Under the pieces are notes generated by a model, which did no database searches, was not told the DNA's origin, and saw nothing but the letters and a program-made list of their open reading frames with translations. Positions 16,568-24,683 of a stretch of 43,232 bases of DNA are shown one piece after another (position 1 is the first letter of the stretch; each line of letters begins with the position of its first letter). Origin of the DNA: Plantactinospora alkalitolerans (GTDB lineage: Bacteria > Actinomycetota > Actinomycetes > Mycobacteriales > Micromonosporaceae); contig NZ_JADPUN010000345.1 in the NCBI RefSeq assembly GCF_015690345.1, positions 1 through 43,232 on the forward strand. The letters run 5' to 3'. The position numbers and the translations under genes are program-made.

Positions 16568-19500
16568 CCGGCGCGTTCCTGGTGGCGGTCCGGGCGCTCG
16601 CCGTGCTCGGGATGTCCGCCGTCGTGGTGCCGACCGTCCTCGTGGCCCACGACTACTACCGGGGTGGCGCCGGCGCTTCGATGGCCGGGCTGCTCTGGCT
16701 GGTCCCCGCCGGGCAAATCGGGGTGGCGGTCTTCCTCCGGGCCCGGGTGGCGCTCACCGAACGGCGCGGCCCCGTGCCGCCCCGCCGCCGGCCGACCGGG
16801 CTCCTGCTCGCGGCCCTGCTCGTTCTGTTGATCATCGACGTGTCGAAGGCGTGGAGTCTCGGCTTCGCGCTGCCCGGAATGCGGGAGGAGTTCGCCCTCA
16901 CCGAGGGCCAGGCGCTGCTGCTGCCGCTCGCCTGTCTGCTCGGGTCGGTCCTGTCGTCGTTCTACTTCGGCGCGCTCGCCGACCGGTTCGGCACCCGTAC
17001 GATGGCATTCTTCAGCGGGCTGGGCTGCACCGGGACCGCGCTGTGCGGCGTGACCGGCAGCTTTCCGGCCGCAGCGGCGTGCTGTTTCGCGCTCGGCCTC
17101 GCCGTCGGCGGGCTCGTGCCGATCGTCTTCGCGCTGCTGCCGTACCTGTTGCCGAGACGTCGGGTGACCACCGCCGGCCTGCTGCTGGCCGGAGCCGCCA
17201 CGACCGGCGGGTACCTCCTGGCGTACCTGCTCGCGCAGCGGTTGCTGCCGGAGTACGGCTGGCGCGGCCTGTGGCTTTCCGGAGCCGTCACCGGCCCGCT
17301 GCTGCTCGCCGGCACCCTGGTGTTGCCGGACTGGGTTCCGGGCTACTCCGGACCACCCCGTCATCTGCCGACGCTCGGCCGGCGTCGACCGGCGCTCGTC
17401 CTCTACGGCCTGATGGCCGGGGCGCTCTGCGTCGGCTACGTCAACCAGGGGCCGTCCCTGGCCGGATACGCCGGTCTGGTCGGCGGTGACGATGTCGTGC
17501 AGGCGTTCCAGGCCGCCCTGGTGCTGCCCGCCGCGCTGGGGATGGCGTTCGCGCTGCGCCGGCTCCCGGCCGCCCGGTGCCTGCACGCCGTCGGCGCCTG
17601 GGCTGGCTGGCTCGTGATCGTGTGTGCCGCCGCGCTGGCCGGGGGCGTGACCGGCGCCCCGATCGCGGTACTGGTCGTCGCGGTCGGCGTGGCCACCAAC
17701 CTCATGGTGGTCGCGGTGCTCGGCGTCGCCTGGCAGTGGTACGGGCGCCCGGCCGGAGTGGCCGGGATCGGGGTGGTGCTCGGGGTGACGAAGTTCGGCG
17801 CCCTGGTCGGGCCGGCGATGATCGTCGATTCGGTCTCGGTGGCGATCCCGCTCGGTGCCGGAACGATCGCCGCGGCCGCCTTCGTCCAGCAGACCTTCGG
17901 CACACCGTTGCCCGGGCCGGGCGGCACCGTCCCGCCGCCCGCCCCGTCGAGCCGGCACGTGCACGTCGTGATCGTCGGCGCCGGGTTCGCCGGACTGGGC
18001 ATGGCGATCCGGCTGGCCCAACAGGGCATCCGGGACTTCGTGGTGCTCGACCGCGCCACGGACGTCGGCGGCACCTGGCGGGACAACACCTATCCGGGCT
18101 GCGCCTGCGACGTGCCGTCGAACCTCTACTCCTACTCGTTCGTGCCGAACCCGGACTGGAGCCGCTGCTTCTCGCCGCAGCCGGAGATCCACCGCTATCT
18201 GCGCCGGTGCGTGGCCCGGTACCGGCTGGCCGCACATCTGCGGCTGGGCCAGGAGTTGCGTACCGCACGCTGGGACGACGGTGCCGGGCACTGGGTGATC
18301 CGCACTGGTCGGGTCGAGTTGACGGCCGGAGTGCTGATCTGTGCCACCGGACCGCTCAGCGAGCCGGTGACCCCCAGGCTGACGGGCGTGGAGTGGTTCA
18401 CCGGGACCACGTTCCACTCGGCGGCCTGGGACCACCGCCACGACCTGCGCGGTGAGCGGGTCGCCGTGATCGGCACCGGCGCCTCGGCGGTGCAGTTCGT
18501 TCCGGAGATCGTCGACGCGGTCGCTCAGCTGTACGTGTTCCAGCGCACGCCGCCGTGGGTGGTTCCCCGCTGGGACCGACCGCGCTCGCCGCTCACCCGG
18601 CGCGCGTTCCGGGCACTGCCGGCGTTGCAACGCCTGGCCCGCTCCGTCGTCTACTGGGGGCGGGAGGCGTTGATGCTGGGCCTCGGTGTCGATCATCGGC
18701 TGCTGAAGGTGGCCGAGTGGCTGGCCCGCTGGCACCTTCGTCGACAGGTCCGGGATCCGGCCCTGCGAGCGGCCCTGACCCCGAGGTACGCCGTCGGCTG
18801 CAAGCGCCTGGTGGTGTCCAGCGACTACTACCCGGCGCTGACCCGCCCCGACGTCGAACTCGTCACCTCGGCGGTACGGGAGGTGGGGGAGCGGTGGATC
18901 GTGACCGCCGACGGGACCCGCCGAGCGGTCGACACGATCATCTACGGCACCGGCTTCGCCCTCGCGAACACTCCCGTGGCGGGGCGACTGTACGGGCGGA
19001 ACGGCCGCAACCTCGCCGAGGAGTGGGCCGGTGGCGCCGCCGCGTACCTCGGCACCGCGGTCGCCGGCTTCCCCAACCTCTTCCTGCTGGCCGGTCCGAA
19101 CAGCGTGCTGGGGCACAACTCGGTGATCCTGGGTGTCGAGGCGCAGATCAGCTACGTGCTGTCCGCCCTGCGTACGATGCGCCGACGCGGACTCGCGGCG
19201 GTCGAGGTGCGTCCGGAGGTGCAGGACTCGTACAACGACGGCCTGCGGACGCGGATGTGGGACACGGTCTGGCTGTCCGGCTGCCGCAGTTGGTACCTCG
19301 ACGCGGCTGGCCGCAACACCACGCTGTGGCCCGGTTTCACGGCGTCGTTGCGCCGCCGGACCCGCCGCTTCGACCTGTCCGACTACCACCTGCTGCGCGG
19401 GACCGGGGAGTCGGCGGGGGGCCGGTCGGTGCACCGGCGCCGGGCGGACCGGCATCGGCTGGAGCGTCGTCGGGCGGGCCGGCGTCGGCTGCGCCGGTCG

Positions 19501-19587
19501 GTGGCCCGCCGTCGGGTGCGGTGGGTGCGGCGACCCGCGCCGCGTCCCGGGACGCGGCGGCGAGCACGACGATCGCGACCACGCTGA
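16564..19587 (+). CDS. MFS transporter fused to a Baeyer-Villiger monooxygenase
   Basis: This 1007-residue protein has two halves. Residues 1 to about 455 are membrane helices (probably two extra helices, then a 12-helix MFS core) with the MFS loop motif GALADRFGTR near residue 138. Residues about 465-1000 form a complete FMO/Baeyer-Villiger-type flavoprotein: VIVGAGFAGLG near 470, GGTWRDNTYPGCACD near 501, the BVMO-like motif FTGTTFHSAAW near 612, and a second Rossmann motif GTGASAVQ near 635. The reading frame is continuous with no internal ribosome-binding site, so it is one polypeptide. Oxidation coupled to export is an attractive reading but unproven. The basic low-complexity tail overlaps the convergent MFS gene by 251 bases. 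Confidence 0.85.
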   Translation: MTGAFLVAVRALAVLGMSAVVVPTVLVAHDYYRGGAGASMAGLLWLVPAGQIGVAVFLRARVALTERRGPVPPRRRPTGLLLAALLVLLIIDVSKAWSLGFALPGMREEFALTEGQALLLPLACLLGSVLSSFYFGALADRFGTRTMAFFSGLGCTGTALCGVTGSFPAAAACCFALGLAVGGLVPIVFALLPYLLPRRRVTTAGLLLAGAATTGGYLLAYLLAQRLLPEYGWRGLWLSGAVTGPLLLAGTLVLPDWVPGYSGPPRHLPTLGRRRPALVLYGLMAGALCVGYVNQGPSLAGYAGLVGGDDVVQAFQAALVLPAALGMAFALRRLPAARCLHAVGAWAGWLVIVCAAALAGGVTGAPIAVLVVAVGVATNLMVVAVLGVAWQWYGRPAGVAGIGVVLGVTKFGALVGPAMIVDSVSVAIPLGAGTIAAAAFVQQTFGTPLPGPGGTVPPPAPSSRHVHVVIVGAGFAGLGMAIRLAQQGIRDFVVLDRATDVGGTWRDNTYPGCACDVPSNLYSYSFVPNPDWSRCFSPQPEIHRYLRRCVARYRLAAHLRLGQELRTARWDDGAGHWVIRTGRVELTAGVLICATGPLSEPVTPRLTGVEWFTGTTFHSAAWDHRHDLRGERVAVIGTGASAVQFVPEIVDAVAQLYVFQRTPPWVVPRWDRPRSPLTRRAFRALPALQRLARSVVYWGREALMLGLGVDHRLLKVAEWLARWHLRRQVRDPALRAALTPRYAVGCKRLVVSSDYYPALTRPDVELVTSAVREVGERWIVTADGTRRAVDTIIYGTGFALANTPVAGRLYGRNGRNLAEEWAGGAAAYLGTAVAGFPNLFLLAGPNSVLGHNSVILGVEAQISYVLSALRTMRRRGLAAVEVRPEVQDSYNDGLRTRMWDTVWLSGCRSWYLDAAGRNTTLWPGFTASLRRRTRRFDLSDYHLLRGTGESAGGRSVHRRRADRHRLERRRAGRRRLRRSVARRRVRWVRRPAPRPGTRRRARRSRPR

Positions 19588-20881
19588 CCACCGAACCGAT
19601 GCCGACCGCCAGTCGCAGTCCGCCGGCGCGGTAGTCCGACAGCGCCCATACGGTGGTGGCCAACGCCGGACCGAGGGCGAAACCAGACTGCCGGGCGAGG
19701 CTGGTCGAGGCGCCGGCGGTGGCCAGCAGCGGTTTCGGCGCGCTGGACATCGCCATGGTCATGTTCGGCGCGTTGAACAGCCCGTTGCCGATCCCGGCGG
19801 CCGCGAGCCGCCAGGCGAGGTCGAGCGGGGTCCAGTCGTCGCCGAGGGGAACCAGAAGCCCGAGCGCCACGGTGAACAGCGCGGCACCGACCAGTGCGGT
19901 ACGCCGGGCGCCCCACCAGTCGGCGAGTACGCCGCCGAGCGGCCCGGTGACCGCCATCGCCAGCGGGAACGCCAACACGGTGAGCCCGGCCGTCGCCTGC
20001 TCGACGTGCCGGATCTCGACCAGGTGGAAGGGGATGACGAAGAAGACCAGCCCGATGGCGGTCGACGCGGCCGCGAGCGCGACGTGCGGCGCGGGGACCC
20101 CCGGGGTGGCCAGCAGGTCCCGTACGGCGGCACTTGTCGAAAGCCGCCGCCACAGCAGGACCAGCGGTATCGCGAGCAGGGCGAGTGCCAGCCAGCCGAG
20201 GTCGCCGTCGGCGGCCAGGGAGAGGCCGAGCATCAGTGCGACGACGGCCGTGCCGAGGAACGTCGCCTCGACGTACCAGGCGCGGTCCGGCAACCTGAGC
20301 CGGCCACCGGCCGGAAGCTGACGCCAGCCGATCGCGATCACGGCCAGGCTGACCGGAACGTTGACGTAGAAGATCCACGGCCAGCCGAGGCCCTGCACCA
20401 GCAGCCCGCCGAGGGCGGGCCCGCTGACCAGCCCGAGTGGTCCGACCGTGGTGACGACCCCCATGGCCCGGCCCCGGGCCTGTGGGCGGACCGCCGTGGT
20501 CGCCAGCGCCGGGATCAGCGCCAGCAGGACCGCGCCGAAGGCGCCCTGGAGGACGCGGGCGGCGATCAGGGCCTCGATGCCGGGGGCGAGTCCGCAGGCC
20601 ACGCTGGCGACGGCGAAGCCGGCGACCGAGAAGACCAGGGCGGGACGCCGGCCGACGCCGTCGAGCCAGCGTCCGCTGGGCAGGGCGAGTGCGATGAGGG
20701 GCAGCAGGTACCCCAGGACCACCCATTCGGTGACACTGGCTCGGGTACCGAGATCCTGCTGGATGGCCGGCAGCGCGATGTTGACGATGCTCATGTCGAG
20801 TGAGGCCATGAACACCGCCAGGCCGGCGGCACCGACCAGCACCCACCGGTCCCGACCGGGCGGACTGGTTTGTTCGGTCAT
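19337..20881 (-). CDS. MFS drug exporter (DHA2/EmrB-QacA type)
   Basis: This 514-residue protein has about 14 hydrophobic segments and DHA2-type signatures: an N-terminal FMASLDMSIVNIALP motif (residues 19-33), PSGRWLDGVGRRP in the helix 2-3 loop, and GPALGGLLVQGLGWPWIFYVNVP (written here in parts: GPALGG, then WPWIFYVNVP). It is probably a proton-coupled exporter giving self-resistance. The last 75 residues are rich in Pro, Ala, Gly and Ser and overlap the convergent MFS-BVMO gene. ATG at 20881 follows TGAGGCGAC and lies 29 bases after the O-methyltransferase stop, so the two form an operon. Confidence 0.88.
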   Translation of the reverse strand: MTEQTSPPGRDRWVLVGAAGLAVFMASLDMSIVNIALPAIQQDLGTRASVTEWVVLGYLLPLIALALPSGRWLDGVGRRPALVFSVAGFAVASVACGLAPGIEALIAARVLQGAFGAVLLALIPALATTAVRPQARGRAMGVVTTVGPLGLVSGPALGGLLVQGLGWPWIFYVNVPVSLAVIAIGWRQLPAGGRLRLPDRAWYVEATFLGTAVVALMLGLSLAADGDLGWLALALLAIPLVLLWRRLSTSAAVRDLLATPGVPAPHVALAAASTAIGLVFFVIPFHLVEIRHVEQATAGLTVLAFPLAMAVTGPLGGVLADWWGARRTALVGAALFTVALGLLVPLGDDWTPLDLAWRLAAAGIGNGLFNAPNMTMAMSSAPKPLLATAGASTSLARQSGFALGPALATTVWALSDYRAGGLRLAVGIGSVVSVVAIVVLAAASRDAARVAAPTAPDGGPPTGAADAGPPDDAPADAGPPGAGAPTGPPPTPRSRAAGGSRTGRSGGSGGATTP

Positions 20882-20910
20882 GTCGCCTCAGTGCCCCCGG
20901 TTGACGCGGA

Positions 20911-21924
20911 TCATGCGGAAACGGCCACCAACACGCCGGTCGGGGTGTCCGGAAGGAGTCGGACCTCGACGAGCGTGAGCCCGGCCCGGGTCAGCAAGGC
21001 GCGGAACTCCGCCTCGGTGCGTTCCCGCCCAGTGTGCTGAGCGAGCATCACGATGTCGAGCAGTTTGCCCGGATGAGGTTCGTCGCCGGAGGGGATGATC
21101 GTGTCGAAGACGATCAGTTCACTCCCGGCCGGCATCGCCCGCCGCACGGTCAGCAGGATCTCGACCGCCCGCTCGTCGTCCCAGTCGTGCAGAATCCACG
21201 ACAGCAGGTACGCGTCGCCGTCGGCGGGTACCCGGCCGCCGAAGAAATCCCCGGCGACCAGCTCCGCCCGGTGGTCGACGCCCGCCTCGGCCAGCACCGG
21301 CCCGGCCCCCGTGACCACCTCGGGACGGTCGAAGACCACACCGGAGAGTTCCGGATAGCGCTGGAGCAGGGCGGCGACCAGATACCCGTGGCCCCCGCCG
21401 ACGTCGACGAGGCGCCTGCGGTCGGACAGGTCGTACGCCTCGACCGCCGCGGCCCGCGCCTGGCGGGCGGCCCCGCCCATGGCGGCGTGGAACGTCTCCG
21501 ACAACTCGGGGTGGGCGTCCAGGTACGACCACCAGTCGGCCCCGTGCACCCGGTCGAACGCGGGCCGCCCGGTACGGACACTGTGCGACAGCTCGGCCAG
21601 CGTCCGATGGGTCTCGGTGGTGCCGACCAGCCGGGCGAGGTCCCGTAACGAACCCCGGTCGTCGGTACGCAACGTCTCGGCGAGCGGCGTCGAACCGAAC
21701 GTACCGGGTGTCACCTCGGTGAACACGCCGGCCGCGGCGAGAGCTCGCAGCACGCGGTGCAGGGACGGCCCGTCCGATCCCGTCCGGACGGCCAACTCGT
21801 CGACCGGTACCGGCCCGTCGGTGACGAGGTCGGCCAGCCGCAGTTCGGCGGCGACTGCCAGGAGCTGGGACAGCAGTCCTCCGTACAGCATCTGGACCAT
21901 CCGGATGGGCGGTTGCGTCGTCAT
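20911..21924 (-). CDS. SAM-dependent O-methyltransferase
   Basis: This 337-residue protein matches the plant-like/hydroxyindole O-methyltransferase group found in antibiotic clusters. It has an N-terminal winged-helix dimerisation domain (residues 5-90), a SAM motif VDVGGGHGY (about 173-181), an acidic FDRPEVV strand, and the LSWILHDWDDE region (about 243-253) that carries the His-Asp pair expected to deprotonate a phenol. It would methylate a phenolic hydroxyl, such as the free OH of an aminohydroxybenzoate or of the final product. ATG at 21924 fits the domain start; the longer frame to 22044 runs into the divergent promoter. It is divergent from the halogenase-like gene. Confidence 0.88.
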   Translation of the reverse strand: MTTQPPIRMVQMLYGGLLSQLLAVAAELRLADLVTDGPVPVDELAVRTGSDGPSLHRVLRALAAAGVFTEVTPGTFGSTPLAETLRTDDRGSLRDLARLVGTTETHRTLAELSHSVRTGRPAFDRVHGADWWSYLDAHPELSETFHAAMGGAARQARAAAVEAYDLSDRRRLVDVGGGHGYLVAALLQRYPELSGVVFDRPEVVTGAGPVLAEAGVDHRAELVAGDFFGGRVPADGDAYLLSWILHDWDDERAVEILLTVRRAMPAGSELIVFDTIIPSGDEPHPGKLLDIVMLAQHTGRERTEAEFRALLTRAGLTLVEVRLLPDTPTGVLVAVSA

Positions 21925-22034
21925 GACTGCCGACGCTAGCCCCGGCGGACAGGTCGGCCAATGGCGTGTATGCGGGATGACGCCCCTGCTCAGAGCGGGC
22001 AGCGTCGGAGGAAAACGACCTGAGGAGCGCTCTG
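21925..22034. promoter_or_regulatory. divergent promoter region
   Basis: This 110-base gap separates the methyltransferase/exporter operon from the halogenase-like/phosphoesterase operon and must hold both promoters. I see no convincing -35/-10 pair. The plus-strand side carries a clear GAGGAG ribosome-binding site at about 22021-22026. Confidence 0.5.
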
Positions 22035-23312
22035 ATGGCAGCACAGTCCGTCGACACTGTCGATGTCGCAGTGATCGGTGCCGGACCGGCCGGCTCCACG
22101 GCCGCCGCCACCCTCGCCCAGGCCGGCCGTTCGGTGCTGGTGCTGGAGCGACGGCGATTTCCCCGCTTCCACATCGGCGAGTCGATGTTGCCGTACACGA
22201 TGGGTCTGCTGGACCGGATCAAGTTGCTCGACCGGGTCCGTGAGCAGGGCTACCCGGTCAAGCGCGGGGCGGAGTTCATCTTTCCCGACGGCGACTTCCG
22301 GCGGGTGGACTTCGCCGACCAGGGGGCCGGGCGACAGTCAACCACCTTCCAGGTGGAACGGGCACACTTCGACAACCTGCTGGCCGGTCACGCCCGGGAC
22401 TGTGGGGCCGACCTCCGCGAGGGTGCCAATGTCACCGGGTTGGTGTTCGGCGACGACCGGGTGACCGGGGTGCGGTACGAGCAGGGTGGCCAGACCCGCG
22501 AGGTGCGGGCACGTTACGTGCTCGACACCGCCGGCCGGGCGAGCCGGATCTCCCAGCATTTCAAGCTGCGCCGGACCATTGACCGGCTCCGCAACATCGC
22601 GGTCTTCAAACACTTCGCCGGCCTCGACGAGCGGCACAATCCGGGCCATGAGGGCGACATCCAGATCGGTGGGCACCCCGACGGCTGGGTGTGGGCGATT
22701 CCGATCTGGCCCGACACCATCAGCGTCGGAGCGGTCATGCCGAAGTCCGTGCTGCGGGGTCGGGAACCCGCCGAGGTCCTCGCCGAGCACATCGCCCGTT
22801 CGACCCGGATCACGCAGCGACTCACCGGTACCGAGCCCTGCTCGGACCTGCGCATCGAGACCGACTACTGCTACTACTCGGACACCGTCACCGGACCCGG
22901 CTGGTTGATGGCCGGCGACGCCGCGTGCTTCCTCGACCCCATCTTCTCCGGCGGGGTGTGTCTGGCCACCGTCACCGGGACCGAGGCGGGCCGCACCATC
23001 GACCGGGCGCTCGGCCAGCCCCACCGCGAGGCCGAGCTGATGCGGCATTACGGCGACCTGCTCAAGACGGGCTACGACACGTACGCCCGGATCATCTTCG
23101 CCTACTACGAGTCGAAGTACAGCCTCGGCCGGTATCTCAGGGGCCTTGGTGTGGACATCGAGGGCGCCTGGTTCTCGCGGTTGATCAGCGGTGACTTCTG
23201 GGACGAGCGGAACCCGATCGCGGGCCTGCTCCGCGAGAAGGCGGACTGGGACTTCTTCGCGCCGTTCGACCGGGTGACCGAGTGCCCCGTCTACCCTGGG
23301 GCGCCGCGATGA
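22035..23312 (+). CDS. FAD-dependent halogenase-like flavoprotein
   Basis: This 425-residue protein belongs to the tryptophan-halogenase/CmlS-like flavoprotein group. It has GAGPAGS at residues 15-21, a GES(M)LP motif near 48, a VKRGAEF segment with Lys76 where these halogenases have their essential lysine, the halogenase motif WVWAIP (218-223), and FLDPIFSGG (299-307) matching the F-x-x-P-x-x-S-x-G halogenase motif. It would need reduced FAD and chloride or bromide. Some relatives act as oxygenases, so halogenation is likely but not certain. ATG at 22035 follows GAGGAG. It is coupled by ATGA to the metallophosphoesterase. An electron-rich aminohydroxybenzoate ring would be a suitable substrate. 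Confidence 0.82.
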   Translation: MAAQSVDTVDVAVIGAGPAGSTAAATLAQAGRSVLVLERRRFPRFHIGESMLPYTMGLLDRIKLLDRVREQGYPVKRGAEFIFPDGDFRRVDFADQGAGRQSTTFQVERAHFDNLLAGHARDCGADLREGANVTGLVFGDDRVTGVRYEQGGQTREVRARYVLDTAGRASRISQHFKLRRTIDRLRNIAVFKHFAGLDERHNPGHEGDIQIGGHPDGWVWAIPIWPDTISVGAVMPKSVLRGREPAEVLAEHIARSTRITQRLTGTEPCSDLRIETDYCYYSDTVTGPGWLMAGDAACFLDPIFSGGVCLATVTGTEAGRTIDRALGQPHREAELMRHYGDLLKTGYDTYARIIFAYYESKYSLGRYLRGLGVDIEGAWFSRLISGDFWDERNPIAGLLREKADWDFFAPFDRVTECPVYPGAPR

Positions 23313-24610
23313 GACTGGGGCCGGTCGCCTTCTTCGGCATCGTCACACTTCTGTTCACGGCGGTGCACACCTACCTCTGGTGGCGGCTGGTGCGCGACAC
23401 CACCCGCCCGGGACGCTGGCGCCGGGTCGGAACCGCCGCGGTCGTGGCGGCCGCGCTGCTCGCGCCGGTCACCTTCGTCGTGACCCGCTCGGTCGGGGTG
23501 GACGCCGGGTGGCTGGCCTGGCCCGGCTATGTCTGGATCGCGGTGCTCCTCTACCTCACGCTCGCCCTGCTCGTACTGGAGGTGCCGCGCGCGGTGCTGC
23601 GGATCCGGGCGGGACGCCGGGCGGCGGTGCCGTCGACGGAGCCGCCGGTACCGGTCGGATCGCCGACCCGTTCCGCCGGGGCGGGTTCGCCGGTGTCGGC
23701 GCCGCCGGACGGACCGGTGTCGGCGCGGTCGGCACGGCACTCCGGCGGGGCAGGTCCGTCAGTCCCGGATCCGGGACGGCGGTTGTTCCTCGCCCGCGCC
23801 CTCGCGGCGGGCGCCGGGGTGGTGGCGGTGGGCACCGTGGGCGCGGGCATGGCGTCGGCGTTCGGCGGCCTCCGGGTCGACCGTGCGGCGGTACGGCTAC
23901 CCCGGCTCGACCCGCGGCTCGACGGCTTCCGGATCGCGGTGGTCGGGGATGTCCACCTCGGCCCGTTCATGCGGCAGGGTTTCGCCGAGCGGGTGGTGGA
24001 GACGGTCAACCGCGAACGGCCCGACGTGGTCGCGATCGTCGGAGACCTCGTCGACGGCACGGTGGACGAGCTGCGGCACGCGGTCGAGCCGATCCGGCGG
24101 CTGCGGGCTGACGGTGGCGTCTACTTCGTGACCGGCAACCACGAGTACTCCTCCGGCGCGGCAGCGTGGCTCGACGAAATCGGCGGCCTGGGGATCAGGA
24201 CCCTGCGCAACAGCCGCGTCGAGATCACGGCCAACGGTGCCGCCTTCGACCTCGCCGGGGTCAACGACCCCTCCGCCGCGCTCTACGAACCGGCCGAGGT
24301 GCCCGACTACGCCGCCGCCCTCGGCGGCCGTGACGAGAGCCGGCCGGTCGTCCTGCTGGCCCACCAGCCGGTCCAGGCGAACGAGGCCAGTAGGTTCGGC
24401 GTGGATCTACAGCTCTCCGGCCACACCCACGGTGGCCAGACCGTTCCGGTCGACCGGGTGACGGGGATTCTGCAGCCGGTCGTCGCCGGTCTCGGCGCGG
24501 TCAACAGCACCCAGGTGTACGTGACGCGTGGCGCCGGCTTCTTCGGTCCGCCGGTCCGGGCCGGGGTGTCACCGGAGGTCTCGCTGGTCGAGTTGCGCTC
24601 CGCGCGCTGA
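23309..24610 (+). CDS. membrane-anchored metallophosphoesterase (YkuE-like)
   Basis: This 433-residue protein has four N-terminal membrane helices (to about residue 100), a Pro/Ser/Gly-rich linker, then a further helix that follows a basic RR motif near residue 160. A calcineurin-like phosphoesterase domain follows, with GDVHLG, GDLVDG, GNHEY, and a C-terminal SGHTHGGQ. These residues form the two-metal site. The layout matches the YkuE/YaeI membrane phosphoesterases with an outward-facing catalytic domain. Its role in a biosynthetic cluster is unclear; dephosphorylation of an exported or membrane-associated intermediate, or tolerance, are possibilities. It is translationally coupled to the halogenase-like gene. 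Confidence 0.85.
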   Translation: MRLGPVAFFGIVTLLFTAVHTYLWWRLVRDTTRPGRWRRVGTAAVVAAALLAPVTFVVTRSVGVDAGWLAWPGYVWIAVLLYLTLALLVLEVPRAVLRIRAGRRAAVPSTEPPVPVGSPTRSAGAGSPVSAPPDGPVSARSARHSGGAGPSVPDPGRRLFLARALAAGAGVVAVGTVGAGMASAFGGLRVDRAAVRLPRLDPRLDGFRIAVVGDVHLGPFMRQGFAERVVETVNRERPDVVAIVGDLVDGTVDELRHAVEPIRRLRADGGVYFVTGNHEYSSGAAAWLDEIGGLGIRTLRNSRVEITANGAAFDLAGVNDPSAALYEPAEVPDYAAALGGRDESRPVVLLAHQPVQANEASRFGVDLQLSGHTHGGQTVPVDRVTGILQPVVAGLGAVNSTQVYVTRGAGFFGPPVRAGVSPEVSLVELRSAR

Positions 24611-24613
24611 CCG

Positions 24614-24644
24614 GCCCTGGTCGAGGGGTGCGGCGGTCCAGGGC
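24614..24644. terminator. weak hairpin between convergent genes
   Basis: GCCCTGG (24614-24620) and CCAGGGC (24638-24644) could form a 7-bp stem with a 17-base loop between the phosphoesterase and antiporter stops. It is a candidate bidirectional terminator only. Confidence 0.35.
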
Positions 24645-24683
24645 TCCGGCGTCTGGTGTATCGAGGTGCCGGCCGTCTCGCGC

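Noticed and set aside
16363-19455. A 1030-codon minus-strand open frame opposite the MFS-BVMO fusion.
   Set aside because: The composition is low-complexity Arg/Gln/Pro/His with no motif, while the plus strand has clear MFS and flavoprotein motifs.
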